Below, one piece after another: positions 1-8,654 of a stretch of DNA of 64,000 bases. Positions within the stretch are counted from its first letter, which is position 1, and every line of letters begins with the position of its first letter. Made by a program: the position numbers and the translations under genes. This DNA is from Bradyrhizobiaceae bacterium Ga0074131 (GTDB lineage: Bacteria; Pseudomonadota; Alphaproteobacteria; Rhizobiales; Xanthobacteraceae). The notes under the pieces are model-generated. The model worked only from the letters and a program-made list of their open reading frames with translations, did no database searches and was not told the DNA's origin. The stretch covers positions 124,001 through 188,000 of the forward strand of contig LNEC01000019.1 in NCBI GenBank assembly GCA_001464035.1, written 5' to 3'.

Positions 1-104
1 TGCACATGACCGACATGGGCCTCAGCTGCAACCGACGCGAATTGAACGGCGATCAGCAGGATCGCCGCTCCAAATATCCGCAAACGTTTGCCAGTCGAAG
101 TCAT
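1..104 (-). CDS. Exported protein, 5' part only (runs off window)
   Basis: Only the first 34 codons are in the window. The protein starts MTSTGKRLRIFGAAILLIAV and has a basic N-terminus, a hydrophobic core of about 15 residues and an Ala-rich probable cleavage zone (VAAEA), which together look like a Sec signal peptide. The visible mature end is His-containing (HVGHV). It lies 76 bp downstream of the copper repressor on the same strand and could be co-transcribed with it. A periplasmic metal-related role is only a guess from that position; the family cannot be named from so little sequence. Confidence 0.5.
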   Translation of the reverse strand, partial: MTSTGKRLRIFGAAILLIAVQFASVAAEAHVGHV

Positions 105-180
105 GAGTCGCTACTACCATATGATCCGCGTCCGGGGAATAACGGATGAAAATGCGGTAAATGCATGGTTTTACCCTTGA

Positions 181-456
181 TCACCGATTCGATCGCCCGA
201 TCACGGCCATCAGTTCCGCTATCTTCTCGCGCTGATCCGTCTTGTTGCCGCTGCTGATGGCGTGTTCGACGCAATGTGACACGTGATCCTTCAGGACTTC
301 TTCCTCGACGCGCCGCAACGCGGCCCGCACCGCCGATATCTGGGTGACGATGTCGATGCAGTAGCGGTCCTCGTCGACCATCTTGGTCAGGCCGCGAACC
401 TGCCCTTCGATCCGGCTCAGCCGCCTTTGACAGGATGTCTTGATGTCCCCTCGCAT
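181..456 (-). CDS. csoR: CsoR-type metal-sensing transcriptional repressor
   Basis: This 91-residue all-helical protein belongs to the DUF156 (CsoR/RcnR/FrmR) family. The N-terminal QRRLSRIEGQVRGL segment is the family signature. Cys33, His58 and Cys62 have the same spacing (25 and 4 residues) as the Cu(I) ligands Cys36, His61 and Cys65 of Mycobacterium tuberculosis CsoR. That favours a Cu(I) sensor over a formaldehyde (FrmR), nickel (RcnR) or persulfide (CstR) sensor. It is divergent from a P1B-type ATPase gene, with an inverted repeat between the two starts. Known family behaviour is that Cu(I) binding releases the repressor from DNA. The metal has not been shown here. Confidence 0.88.
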   Translation of the reverse strand: MRGDIKTSCQRRLSRIEGQVRGLTKMVDEDRYCIDIVTQISAVRAALRRVEEEVLKDHVSHCVEHAISSGNKTDQREKIAELMAVIGRSNR

Positions 457-464
457 TGGGCCTA

Positions 465-483
465 TATACCCCTACCGGGTATA
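465..483. promoter_or_regulatory. Probable CsoR operator
   Basis: A perfect 7-bp inverted repeat, TATACCC and GGGTATA, is separated by CTACC. CsoR-family operators typically have a G/C tract flanked by A/T, which this matches. It lies 8 bp upstream of the csoR start and 28 bp upstream of the copA start, so one site could control both genes. Confidence 0.72.
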
Positions 484-511
484 GGTTGCAAGAGCCCTTT
501 TGGAGAGCGCG

Positions 512-2962
512 ATGACCGACGCCAAAAACGCGAATACGGGCGATGCCGCAACGGGTTCCGGCTGCGGCTGTTCGTCCGGGGCCGCTGCGGCCCCGGCAAC
601 GGAGAAGACCGGGTGTTGCGGCGGCGGTCACGATCATGACGACCACGCCCATGACCGGCACCACGCCGCTGGCGGCGCCGCCGTGCGCGACCCCGTCTGC
701 GGCATGACGGTCGATCCCGCGACAGCCCAGCATCGGTTCGATGACAGGGGTGAAACCCACTATTTCTGCTCGGCCGGCTGCCGCACCAAATTTGCCGCCG
801 ATCCCAAAGCCTATCTCGACGGCAACCAGCCCAAGGCCGACGCGCCGGAAGGCACGATCTACACTTGCCCGATGCATCCGCAGATCCGCCAGCTCGGTCC
901 CGGGAGCTGCCCGATCTGCGGCATGGCGCTGGAGCCCGAGTTGGCGAGCCTCGATGCGCCGCCCAATCCCGAGCTGGCCGACATGACGCGGCGGTTCTGG
1001 ATCGGCCTCGTCCTCTCGATTCCGCCGGTGGTCCTCGAGATGGGCGGTCATCTGGTCGGGGGGCATGGCTGGGTCGATCCGACGCTGTCGAACTGGATCC
1101 AGCTGGTTTTCGCCACGCCGGTGGTGCTGTGGGCGGGCTGGCCATTTTTCGTACGCGGCTGGCAATCGCTGCAGACGCGCAATCTCAACATGTTCACGCT
1201 GATCGCGATGGGGACTGGCGTCGCCCAAATCTACAGCGTCGTCGGCACCATCGCGCCCGGTATCTTCCCCGCAACCTTTCGCGGGCATGGCGGCGCGGTC
1301 GCGGTCTACTTCGAAGCCGCGGCGGTGATCACGGTGCTGGTCCTGCTTGGCCAGGTACTCGAGCTGCGCGCCCGCGAAGCCACCTCCGGCGCGATCAAGG
1401 CGCTGCTCGAACTGGCGCCGAAGACCGCCCGCCGGATCGGCGATGACGGCGCTGACCATGAGGTCGCGATCGACAGCCTGCAGGTCGGCGATCATCTGCG
1501 CGTCCGACCCGGAGAGAAGGTGCCGGTGGACGGCGTCATTCTCGAAGGCCGCTCCGCGCTCGACGAGTCGCTGGTGACCGGCGAATCGATGCCCGTCACC
1601 AAGGAAGTCGGCGGCAAGGTGATCGCGGGCACGCTCAACCAGTCCGGTGGTTTCGTGATGCGCGCCGACAAGGTCGGGCGCGACACGCTGTTGTCCCAGA
1701 TCGTCAAGATGGTCGCCGAGGCGCAGCGCTCGCGCGCGCCGATCCAGCGGCTGGCCGATCAGGTTTCCGGCTGGTTCGTGCCGGTCGTGATCGCCGTGGC
1801 GCTGATCGCCTTCGGCGCCTGGGCCTGGTTCGGGCCGGAGCCGCGGATGGCATTCGGCCTGGTCGCCGCCGTCAGCGTGCTGATCATCGCCTGCCCCTGC
1901 GCGCTCGGTCTTGCCACGCCGATGTCGATCATGGTCGGGGTCGGGCGTGGCGCGCAGGCCGGCGTGCTGATCAAGAATGCCGAATCGCTGGAGCGCATGG
2001 AGAAGGTCGACACGTTGGTGGTCGACAAGACCGGCACGCTGACCGAGGGCAAGCCGAAGGTGGTCGCGATGGTGGCTGCTCCCGGATTCGAGGTGACCGA
2101 CATTCTGCGGCTGGCGGCCAGCGTCGAGCGCGCCAGCGAGCACCCGCTAGCGGATGCGATCGTGCGGTCCGCCAAGGAACAGAATCTCGATTTCGGCAAG
2201 GTGGAGGAGTTCGACTCGCCGACCGGCAAGGGCGCCACCGGCAAGGTCGACGGCAAGGCCGTAGCTTTGGGCAATGCCAACTTCCTGGCATCGCTCGGCG
2301 TCGAAACGCAGTCGCTGCACGAGCAGGGCGAACGCCTGCGCAGCGACGGCGCCACCGTGATCAATATCGCGGTCGACGGCCGGCTTGCCGGACTGTTTGC
2401 GATCGCCGACCCGGTCAAGCCCTCGACGCCGGACGCCTTGAGGGCGCTGGCGGCGGAAGGCATCAAGGTCATCATGCTGACCGGCGACAACCGGACCACG
2501 GCCAACGCCGTGGCGCGGAAACTCGGGATTGCCGATGTCGAGGCCGAGGTGCTACCCGACCAGAAGAGCGCCATCGTCGCCAAGCTGCAGAAGCAGGGGC
2601 GGATCGTCGCCATGGCGGGCGACGGCGTCAACGACGCCCCCGCGCTCGCCGCCGCCGAAGTCGGCATCGCGATGGGCACCGGTACCGACGTCGCGATGGA
2701 AAGCGCCGGCATCACGCTGCTGGGGGGCGATCTCGGCGGCATCGTTCGCGCCCGCCGGCTCTCGCAGGCGACCATGAGCAATATCCGCCAAAACCTGTTC
2801 TTCGCCTTCGTCTACAACGCCGCGGGCATTCCGATCGCCGCGGGCGTGCTGTATCCGACGTTCGGCCTGCTGCTCTCGCCGATCATCGCCGCTGCGGCGA
2901 TGGCACTGTCGTCGGTGAGCGTGGTCGGCAATGCCTTGCGGTTGCGCGTGACACGGTTGTGA
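512..2962 (+). CDS. copA: Copper-translocating P1B-type ATPase with YHS and heavy-metal-binding N-terminus
   Basis: This 816-residue P-type ATPase probably exports Cu(I) across the inner membrane. In order it has a Cys-rich start (SGCGCSS), a His-rich stretch (HDHDDHAHDRHH), a YHS-like domain (DPVCGMTV, about residues 55-95), a heavy-metal-binding module (YTCPMHPQI then CPICGMALEP), and the membrane and catalytic core. The core carries CPC at Cys461-Pro-Cys463 for Cu/Ag, the phosphorylation site Asp505 in DKTGTLTEGKP, and GDGVNDAPAL. No classical HMA CXXC domain is seen. I chose ATG 512 because GGAGAG lies just upstream; an in-frame TTG at 500 overlaps that site. It is divergent from csoR and probably controlled by it. 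Confidence 0.92.
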   Translation: MTDAKNANTGDAATGSGCGCSSGAAAAPATEKTGCCGGGHDHDDHAHDRHHAAGGAAVRDPVCGMTVDPATAQHRFDDRGETHYFCSAGCRTKFAADPKAYLDGNQPKADAPEGTIYTCPMHPQIRQLGPGSCPICGMALEPELASLDAPPNPELADMTRRFWIGLVLSIPPVVLEMGGHLVGGHGWVDPTLSNWIQLVFATPVVLWAGWPFFVRGWQSLQTRNLNMFTLIAMGTGVAQIYSVVGTIAPGIFPATFRGHGGAVAVYFEAAAVITVLVLLGQVLELRAREATSGAIKALLELAPKTARRIGDDGADHEVAIDSLQVGDHLRVRPGEKVPVDGVILEGRSALDESLVTGESMPVTKEVGGKVIAGTLNQSGGFVMRADKVGRDTLLSQIVKMVAEAQRSRAPIQRLADQVSGWFVPVVIAVALIAFGAWAWFGPEPRMAFGLVAAVSVLIIACPCALGLATPMSIMVGVGRGAQAGVLIKNAESLERMEKVDTLVVDKTGTLTEGKPKVVAMVAAPGFEVTDILRLAASVERASEHPLADAIVRSAKEQNLDFGKVEEFDSPTGKGATGKVDGKAVALGNANFLASLGVETQSLHEQGERLRSDGATVINIAVDGRLAGLFAIADPVKPSTPDALRALAAEGIKVIMLTGDNRTTANAVARKLGIADVEAEVLPDQKSAIVAKLQKQGRIVAMAGDGVNDAPALAAAEVGIAMGTGTDVAMESAGITLLGGDLGGIVRARRLSQATMSNIRQNLFFAFVYNAAGIPIAAGVLYPTFGLLLSPIIAAAAMALSSVSVVGNALRLRVTRL

Positions 2963-3013
2963 TCTAGCCAAAGACCGTTGGAGATTTGATTTCGGGGTCT
3001 GCGGAGCAACGCT

Positions 3014-3439
3014 ATGGCAAATTTCACTCCGTTATCGGCGGCGATCGGCGGCGCGCTGATCGGCCTTTCCGCGGTCCTGCTGATGCTGTTGACCGGCCGG
3101 ATCGCCGGCATCAGCGGCATGTTCGCTGGCCTGCTGTACCCTGGCAGTACCGACAAGGGCTGGCGCGGTGCCTTCGTCGCCGGGCTGGTTCTGGCGCCGT
3201 TGCTCGGAGGCTGGATCGGTTATGGGATGCCGACGCCGCAATTGCCGGCCAGCTGGACCGTCATCATCGCCGCCGGCCTGCTGGTCGGGTTCGGGACCCG
3301 CATGGGCGACGGCTGCACCTCCGGTCACGGCATCTGTGGCATCGCCCGGCTGTCAGGCCGCTCCATCGCGGCGACCCTTATCTTCATGCTGACCGGGATC
3401 GCGACCGTTGCGCTCACCCGTCACGTGTTCGGAGGCTGA
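3014..3439 (+). CDS. YeeE/YedE family sulfur transporter, first half-type subunit
   Basis: This 141-residue membrane protein has four hydrophobic helices and the signature GDGCTSGHGICGIARLSGRS, which is characteristic of YeeE/YedE (sulf_transp, formerly DUF395) proteins. Family members move thiosulfate or related sulfur species. In alphaproteobacteria two half-size proteins often occur in tandem, as with the gene 2 bp downstream. It starts 51 bp after copA, so read-through from the copper promoter is possible. A GGAGC ribosome site precedes ATG 3014. The substrate is unknown. Confidence 0.82.
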   Translation: MANFTPLSAAIGGALIGLSAVLLMLLTGRIAGISGMFAGLLYPGSTDKGWRGAFVAGLVLAPLLGGWIGYGMPTPQLPASWTVIIAAGLLVGFGTRMGDGCTSGHGICGIARLSGRSIAATLIFMLTGIATVALTRHVFGG

Positions 3440-3441
3440 GC

Positions 3442-3897
3442 ATGCTGATGATCGCATCGCTGTTGTGCGGCCTGGTGTTCGGCGCCGGCCTGCTGATCTC
3501 GCAGATGGTGCAGCCGGCAAAGGTTCTGGCATTTCTCGATATCTTCGGCGCTTGGGATCCGAGCCTTGCCGTCGTGATGGCCACGGCGCTCGCGGTGTCC
3601 ATGCCGGGATTCATGCTGGCGAAGGGCCATTCGCGGCCGCTGCTTGCTGCCCAGAGTTCCTGGCCGACCAAAAACGACATCGACCCGTCGCTCATCGTGG
3701 GATCGACGCTGTTCGGGATCGGTTGGGGTCTCGTCGGATTTTGCCCGGGCCCGGCTCTGGAAAGCCTCGCGACGCTGTCGCCTGATGTCATCGTGTTTGT
3801 GGCGGCGATGGCCACGGGCATGATTCTGCACGACTTCTGGCAAAGGTTTCGGCCCGCGACACGGCGGGACGAGGCGATGGCCCAACGCCCCGGCTAG
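3442..3897 (+). CDS. YeeE/YedE family sulfur transporter, second half-type subunit
   Basis: This 151-residue polytopic protein is the partner of the preceding gene. It carries the complementary motif FGIGWGLVGFCPGPAL, in which the cysteine corresponds to the second conserved Cys site of full-length YeeE/YedE proteins. The N-terminus is a membrane helix (IASLLCGLVFGAGLLI). GGAGG at 3431-3435 precedes ATG 3442, so the two genes are probably translated together. The stop codon lies only 5 bp from the end of the convergent RND pump gene. Reactive-sulfur transport is inferred from family and neighbourhood. Confidence 0.82.
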   Translation: MLMIASLLCGLVFGAGLLISQMVQPAKVLAFLDIFGAWDPSLAVVMATALAVSMPGFMLAKGHSRPLLAAQSSWPTKNDIDPSLIVGSTLFGIGWGLVGFCPGPALESLATLSPDVIVFVAAMATGMILHDFWQRFRPATRRDEAMAQRPG

Positions 3898-3902
3898 CCT
3901 CA

Positions 3903-6900
3903 TCACTGTTCTGCGGTTTCGCCAGGCGGCGCCTGCCGTTTGGTGTCCCGAAGCGCGATGTAGATCGCCGGAATGACGAGGACCGTGAGCAGCGTCGATG
4001 ACGCCAGCCCGAACAGCAGCGAAATCGCCAGCCCTTGAAAGATCGGATCGAGCAGGATCGTCGCAGCGCCGATCATGGCGGCCAGCGCGGTGAGCAGGAT
4101 CGGCTTGAAGCGCACGGCGCCGGCTTCCAGCACGATGTCGCGCATCGACCTGTTTTCGCCTGCGCTGTGGCGGATAAAGTCGACCAGCAGGATCGAGTTG
4201 CGGACGATGATGCCGGCCAGCGCGATGAACCCGATCATGGAAGTCGCGGTGAACGGCGCGCCCAGCAGCCAGTGGCCGATCAGGATGCCGATCAGCGTCA
4301 ATGGAATCGGCGTCAGGATCACCAGCGGCAGGCGGAAGCTGCGGAACTGGGCCACGACCAGCACATAAATCCCGAGGATTGCGGCGCCGAACGCGGCGCC
4401 CATGTCGCGGAACGTGACATAAGTGATCTCCCATTCGCCGTCCCACAGCAGCGTCGGACGGGACTCGTCGGACGGTTGGCCATGCAGGCCGATCACGGGC
4501 TTCTGCAGCTTGCCCCAATCATGCGCCTCGATGCGGTCGGCGACCGCCAGCATGCCGTAGAGCGGCGCCTCGAAACGGCCCGCCAGTTCGGCCATCACCA
4601 TGTCGGCGAAACGGCCGTCGCGCCGGAAGATCTGCGGCGAGCCTTCCTCGACCGTCGCTTTCACCAGCTGCCCCAGCTCGACGACGGTCTTGCTGCCCGG
4701 AAGCGTGTTGGCCGGCACCGGCGTCGAGGCAAGCGCCTCGGTCCAGGCGAGGTCGCGCTTCGGCAGCCGGACCGCGATCTCGATCGGGTTGCGGTCCTCG
4801 CCGCGGTGCGAATATCCCACGGAGACGCCGCCGAACAGCGTCTGGATGGTATCGTAGACGTCGCGTTGTTCGACACCGAAGAATTCGAGCCGGTCCTGGT
4901 CAATCGACAGCCGCAGCCGCGGCCGCTTCTGCCCGATCGAATCATCGATATCGACGATGAACGGCACTTCGGCGAAGATCTTCTTCAGCTCCCCCGTCAC
5001 TGCCCGGCGGGTGGCCGCGTCGGGCCCATAGATCTCGGCCAGCAGCGTTGCCAGCACCGGCGGACCCGGCGGCACTTCGACAACCTTGATGCTTGTGCCA
5101 TCGGGGGCGCTGACGGCCTTAAGACGCTGCCGCAGGTCGAGCGCGATGTCATGGCTCGCCCGCTTGCGGTCGGAGCGCGCGGCAAGATTAACCTGCAGTT
5201 CGCCCAGTTCCGGCCGCTCGCGCAGATAATAATGCCGGACCAGGCCGTTGAAATTGAACGGCGCCGGCGTCCCGGCATAGGACTGCACCGAAGTGATCTC
5301 GGGCAGGCCGCGGGCGACATCCGCGGCGGCGAACAGCGTCCGCTCGGTGTCCTCGAGGCTGGCGCCCTCCGGCAGGTCGATGACCACAGCGATCTCGGAC
5401 TTGTTGTCGAACGGCAGCAGTTTGACCGTCACGGACTTGGTGGCGAACAAAGTCATCGACAGCAGGGTCGCGATCCCGACGCCGATCAGGAATATCCAGG
5501 CCGAACGCTTGCTGGCGACAACAGGGGTTGCGAGGCGACGATAAAGACGGCCGAGCGCGCCTTCGTCGTGCGCGGCATGCGCCGCCCCCGCGGCGTCCTC
5601 CTTCGGCGCCAGCCGCAGCATCAGCCAGGGCGCCACCACCATCGCCACGAAGAACGAGAACAGCATCGCCGCGGAGGCGTTGGCGGGGATCGGCGCCATA
5701 TACGGGCCCATCAGCCCCGACACGAACAGCATCGGCAGCAGCGCGGCAACCACGGTCAGGGTCGCAACCACGGTCGGATTGCCGACCTCGGCGACCGCCT
5801 CGATGGTGGCCTGCAGCCGGGGCCGGCCGTCCCGCATCGCCCAGTGGCGGGCGATGTTCTCGACCACCACGATGGCGTCATCGACCAGGATGCCGATCGA
5901 GAAGATCAGGGCGAACAGGCTGACGCGGTTGATGGTGTAGCCCATCAGGTTCGCGGCAAACATCGTCAGCAGGATGGTGGTGGGAATCACGACCAGCGTC
6001 ACCAGCGCCTCGCGCCAGCCGATTGCGATCGCGATCAGGAGGACGATCGAGATCGTCGCGAGACCGAGATGAAACAGCAGTTCGTTGGCCTTTTCGTTCG
6101 CCGTCTCGCCATAGTCCCTGACGACGGTGACCGCGACGTCGTCGGGGATGAGGCGCGATTTCAGCCCGGCAAGGCGGTGCGCGATCTCCTCGGAAACCAC
6201 CACCGCGTTGGCGCCCGCGCGCTTGGCGAGCGCGAGGCTGACCGCGGGAACGCGCTCCCACTTGCCGTTGCCGTCACGGGCGTCGTTCCAGACCCGGCGC
6301 TCGATCGCGTTGGGACCGATGACAACACTGGCCACGTCCTTGACGTAAACCGGGCGTCCGTCCCGCGTCGAGATCAGCAGGAGGCCGATGTCGGGAATGC
6401 CGGCCAGGGTCTGGCCGGCCGACACGCTGCGGACCGTGCCGGCATCGCGGACCTGTCCCGCCATGAACGACCGATTGGCGTCCTTCACCTTGGCGACGAG
6501 CTGCTGCAGCGTCACGCCGAACAGCGACAGCTTTTCCGGATCGGGCTCGACCCGGATCTGCTGGGCGCCGCCGCCGGAAATATAGGTCAGGCCGATGCTG
6601 TCGACCTTCATCAGTTCCGAGCGCAGCTTGTCCGCGAGTTCGTAGAGGTCCTTGTCCGTCCACCGCTCGGCGGCATCCGGCTTCGGCGAAAGCGTCAGTA
6701 CGGTCACGGCGACGTCGTTGATGCCGCGGCCGACGATCAGCGGTTCGGGAATCCCGACCGGGATGCGGTCGAGATTGGCGCGGATTTTTTCATGAACGCG
6801 AAGTATGGCGTCCTCGGACTTGGTTCCGACCAGGAAGCGCGCGGTGACCATGACGCGGTCGTCTTCGGTCTGGCTGTAAACGTGCTCGACGCCGTCGATG

Positions 6901-7133
6901 CCCTTGACGATCGACTCGAGCGGCTTGGTGACGAGTTCGACCGCATCCGGGCCGCGCAATCCATCGGCATTGACGCGGATGTCGACCATCGGAACGCTGA
7001 TCTGGGGTTCTTCCTCGCGCGGAATGACCACCACGGCGATCAGGCCGACGACCAGCGAGGCCAGCAGAAACAGCGGCGTCAGCGGGGAATTGATGGTCGC
7101 CTGCGTGAGCCGGCCCGAAAGTCCGAGGTTCAC
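3903..7133 (-). CDS. RND efflux transporter permease (AcrB/HAE1-like)
   Basis: This 1076-residue inner-membrane pump has the RND layout. TM1 is near residue 15-37, a large periplasmic loop begins with PREEEPQISVPMVDI, a central block of helices includes the ILVDDAIVVVENI segment (acidic pair of the proton relay), a second periplasmic loop follows, and the C-terminal helices include GIIVRNSILLVDFI. Length fits the AcrB family (about 1030-1080). Its ATG overlaps the stop of the adaptor gene by 4 bp. No outer-membrane channel gene is nearby. The HAE1-like rather than CusA/CzcA type is inferred from the acidic motif in TM4. The substrate is unknown. Confidence 0.9.
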   Translation of the reverse strand: MNLGLSGRLTQATINSPLTPLFLLASLVVGLIAVVVIPREEEPQISVPMVDIRVNADGLRGPDAVELVTKPLESIVKGIDGVEHVYSQTEDDRVMVTARFLVGTKSEDAILRVHEKIRANLDRIPVGIPEPLIVGRGINDVAVTVLTLSPKPDAAERWTDKDLYELADKLRSELMKVDSIGLTYISGGGAQQIRVEPDPEKLSLFGVTLQQLVAKVKDANRSFMAGQVRDAGTVRSVSAGQTLAGIPDIGLLLISTRDGRPVYVKDVASVVIGPNAIERRVWNDARDGNGKWERVPAVSLALAKRAGANAVVVSEEIAHRLAGLKSRLIPDDVAVTVVRDYGETANEKANELLFHLGLATISIVLLIAIAIGWREALVTLVVIPTTILLTMFAANLMGYTINRVSLFALIFSIGILVDDAIVVVENIARHWAMRDGRPRLQATIEAVAEVGNPTVVATLTVVAALLPMLFVSGLMGPYMAPIPANASAAMLFSFFVAMVVAPWLMLRLAPKEDAAGAAHAAHDEGALGRLYRRLATPVVASKRSAWIFLIGVGIATLLSMTLFATKSVTVKLLPFDNKSEIAVVIDLPEGASLEDTERTLFAAADVARGLPEITSVQSYAGTPAPFNFNGLVRHYYLRERPELGELQVNLAARSDRKRASHDIALDLRQRLKAVSAPDGTSIKVVEVPPGPPVLATLLAEIYGPDAATRRAVTGELKKIFAEVPFIVDIDDSIGQKRPRLRLSIDQDRLEFFGVEQRDVYDTIQTLFGGVSVGYSHRGEDRNPIEIAVRLPKRDLAWTEALASTPVPANTLPGSKTVVELGQLVKATVEEGSPQIFRRDGRFADMVMAELAGRFEAPLYGMLAVADRIEAHDWGKLQKPVIGLHGQPSDESRPTLLWDGEWEITYVTFRDMGAAFGAAILGIYVLVVAQFRSFRLPLVILTPIPLTLIGILIGHWLLGAPFTATSMIGFIALAGIIVRNSILLVDFIRHSAGENRSMRDIVLEAGAVRFKPILLTALAAMIGAATILLDPIFQGLAISLLFGLASSTLLTVLVIPAIYIALRDTKRQAPPGETAEQ

Positions 7134-8122
7134 GGCTGCACCAGCTGGTCGCCGGGGCGAACCCCGGACAGGATTTCAAGACCGTTCGGCATGTCCGGGC
7201 TTGGCAGATTGCGCCCGCGCTGCACCGGCGCGCTGATGGTGCGATCCGCCTGGCGAATCTGGACGTAGTCGATGCCATAGCGTGTGGTGACGTAGCTCGA
7301 CGGAATCACGAACGCCTTCCGCTCGCCGCCGGATATCCAGACCCGCAGCCGGTCGCCGACGAAATACTCTCCGAGGTTTTCGACCGCGGCGTCCGCGATC
7401 ACGCGGCCGTCCTCGATCTGCGGATAGACCAGGTCGATCACACCGGATTTCGGGCTCTGGTCGCCGAACTCGGCGCCGTCGACTCGGATCTTGTCGCCGG
7501 CCTTGAGGAAGCGGGCATGCCGCTCCGGCACGCGCAGTCTCAGTTTGAAATCCTGTTGCGCGATCATCGCGACGGGATCGCCGGGCAACACGACCGAACC
7601 AACGGCCACCAGTTTCTTCAGCACCCGTCCGCCGGCGGGCGCCAGCACCTGGCCTTCGTTGAACTGCTGCTGGACCACCGCGCGTTCGGCGGTCTTCGCC
7701 CGCAGGCCGTTATCCGCCACGTTGAGCGCGGTGCGAGCCTCATCGAGTCTGACGCGCGGAAGCGTGCCGCGCTCCACCAGGCCCTCGATCCGGGTAAAAT
7801 CGGTCTGCGCCTGGCTCGCCTGCGCCTGCAGGGCGTCGATCTGCGCATCCAGCGACTTCATCTGCAGGGCGAGCTTGTCGTCGCCGATCGTGGCGATGGC
7901 CTGGCCGCTCGTCACCGGATCACCCTCGCGGACATTGAGCTGAACGACGGTGCCGCCGATGCGGCCACGGGCCGGCACCACGCTGATGCTCTCGACCGTT
8001 GCGAACACCGCCTTCTCGTCGGCTACCGGCCGCAGGACGACGGTCAGGTCTTGCGCGCCGGCAACACTGGTACCGAACACCGCTGCCGCGGCCATGCTCA
8101 TGGCTGTCAATCTGCTACGCAT
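7130..8122 (-). CDS. RND efflux periplasmic adaptor subunit (HlyD/MFP family)
   Basis: This 330-residue adaptor has a cleavable signal peptide (AAAAVFGTSVAGAQ). A biotinyl-lipoyl-like half (VQLNVREGDPVTSGQ) leads into a coiled-coil hairpin of about 70 residues (DAQIDALQAQASQAQTDFTR). The second lipoyl half is VLAPAGGRVLKKLVAVGSVV, followed by a beta-barrel and a membrane-proximal domain. It bridges the RND permease to an outer-membrane channel. It overlaps the permease gene by 4 bp and lies 96 bp downstream of the ArsR-type regulator gene on the same strand, so the three probably form one operon. Confidence 0.9.
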   Translation of the reverse strand: MRSRLTAMSMAAAAVFGTSVAGAQDLTVVLRPVADEKAVFATVESISVVPARGRIGGTVVQLNVREGDPVTSGQAIATIGDDKLALQMKSLDAQIDALQAQASQAQTDFTRIEGLVERGTLPRVRLDEARTALNVADNGLRAKTAERAVVQQQFNEGQVLAPAGGRVLKKLVAVGSVVLPGDPVAMIAQQDFKLRLRVPERHARFLKAGDKIRVDGAEFGDQSPKSGVIDLVYPQIEDGRVIADAAVENLGEYFVGDRLRVWISGGERKAFVIPSSYVTTRYGIDYVQIRQADRTISAPVQRGRNLPSPDMPNGLEILSGVRPGDQLVQP

Positions 8123-8218
8123 CGTAATCGCCTTTTTGCCAATCGGCGGCTCTCCGAGGATTTCATTGAATTTCGCGGCAACGACGTTGACCTACCTCAA
8201 GGCGTCGCCGGGACGCGG

Positions 8219-8548
8219 CTATAGCTTGGCCTTGGTTTTTCCGGCCTTCGGCGCGCAATAGACCTGGTAGAGCGTCTTCAGGACCTCATGCGCGGGGTCG
8301 CTGGCGATCGAATAGTAGATCGTCTGGGCATCGCGCCGCGCCGCCACCAGGCCATCCTTGCGGAGCAGCGCAAGATGCTGGGACACCGTGGAATCACGAA
8401 GACTGAGGAATTCCGCGAGATCGCCCACCGAGCGCTCGCCGTCGATCAGCTGGCAGATGATCAGCAGCCGATGCCGGTTGGAAAGCGCCTTCAAGAGGTC
8501 GCTGGCCCGATCGGCGGCGGATTCCATGATCGCACTATCTATTTTCAT
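8219..8548 (-). CDS. bigR: ArsR-family repressor of the SqrR/BigR/YgaV persulfide-sensor type
   Basis: This 109-residue winged-helix regulator is numbered from ATG 8548. The recognition-helix region is LRDSTVSQHLALLRKDGLV. It lacks the ArsR metal box but has exactly two cysteines, Cys32 (LLIICQL) and Cys98 (YQVYCAP). They are 66 residues apart, the same separation as Cys41 and Cys107 of Rhodobacter SqrR, which form a tetrasulfide link with persulfide. An in-frame start 36 codons further upstream would read through the operator and is unlikely; an internal ATG at 8527 is also possible. It is divergent from an SQR-like operon and heads the RND pump genes, so it probably controls both. Persulfide sensing is inferred. 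Confidence 0.82.
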   Translation of the reverse strand: MKIDSAIMESAADRASDLLKALSNRHRLLIICQLIDGERSVGDLAEFLSLRDSTVSQHLALLRKDGLVAARRDAQTIYYSIASDPAHEVLKTLYQVYCAPKAGKTKAKL

Positions 8549-8555
8549 ACTTGCG

Positions 8556-8579
8556 TATATACGAGAATTCGAATATATA
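8556..8579. promoter_or_regulatory. Probable operator of the SqrR/BigR-type repressor
   Basis: An imperfect AT-rich dyad has 6-bp outer arms (TATATA on each side) around a central GAATTC. Read as half sites it is ATAC-N8-GAAT, close to the ATTC-N8-GAAT pattern I recall for SqrR/YgaV-type repressors. It starts 8 bp upstream of the repressor start and lies 76 bp before the SQR-like gene, placed to control both directions. Confidence 0.6.
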
Positions 8580-8654
8580 GTCAAGCGACGCGGCCAACGA
8601 ACCGGGGAAAACCGGCGCCGCCGCCCACAGGGGAATGCAGCAACGGAGGCGACC

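Noticed and set aside
101..2143. Open frame of 680 codons on the minus strand
   Set aside because: Antisense shadow of copA, with biased composition from high GC and no recognisable domain.
4035..7268. Open frame of 1077 codons on the plus strand
   Set aside because: It is the antisense shadow of the RND permease: Arg/Asp/His/Gln-rich, with no family motif, while the minus strand has clear RND motifs.
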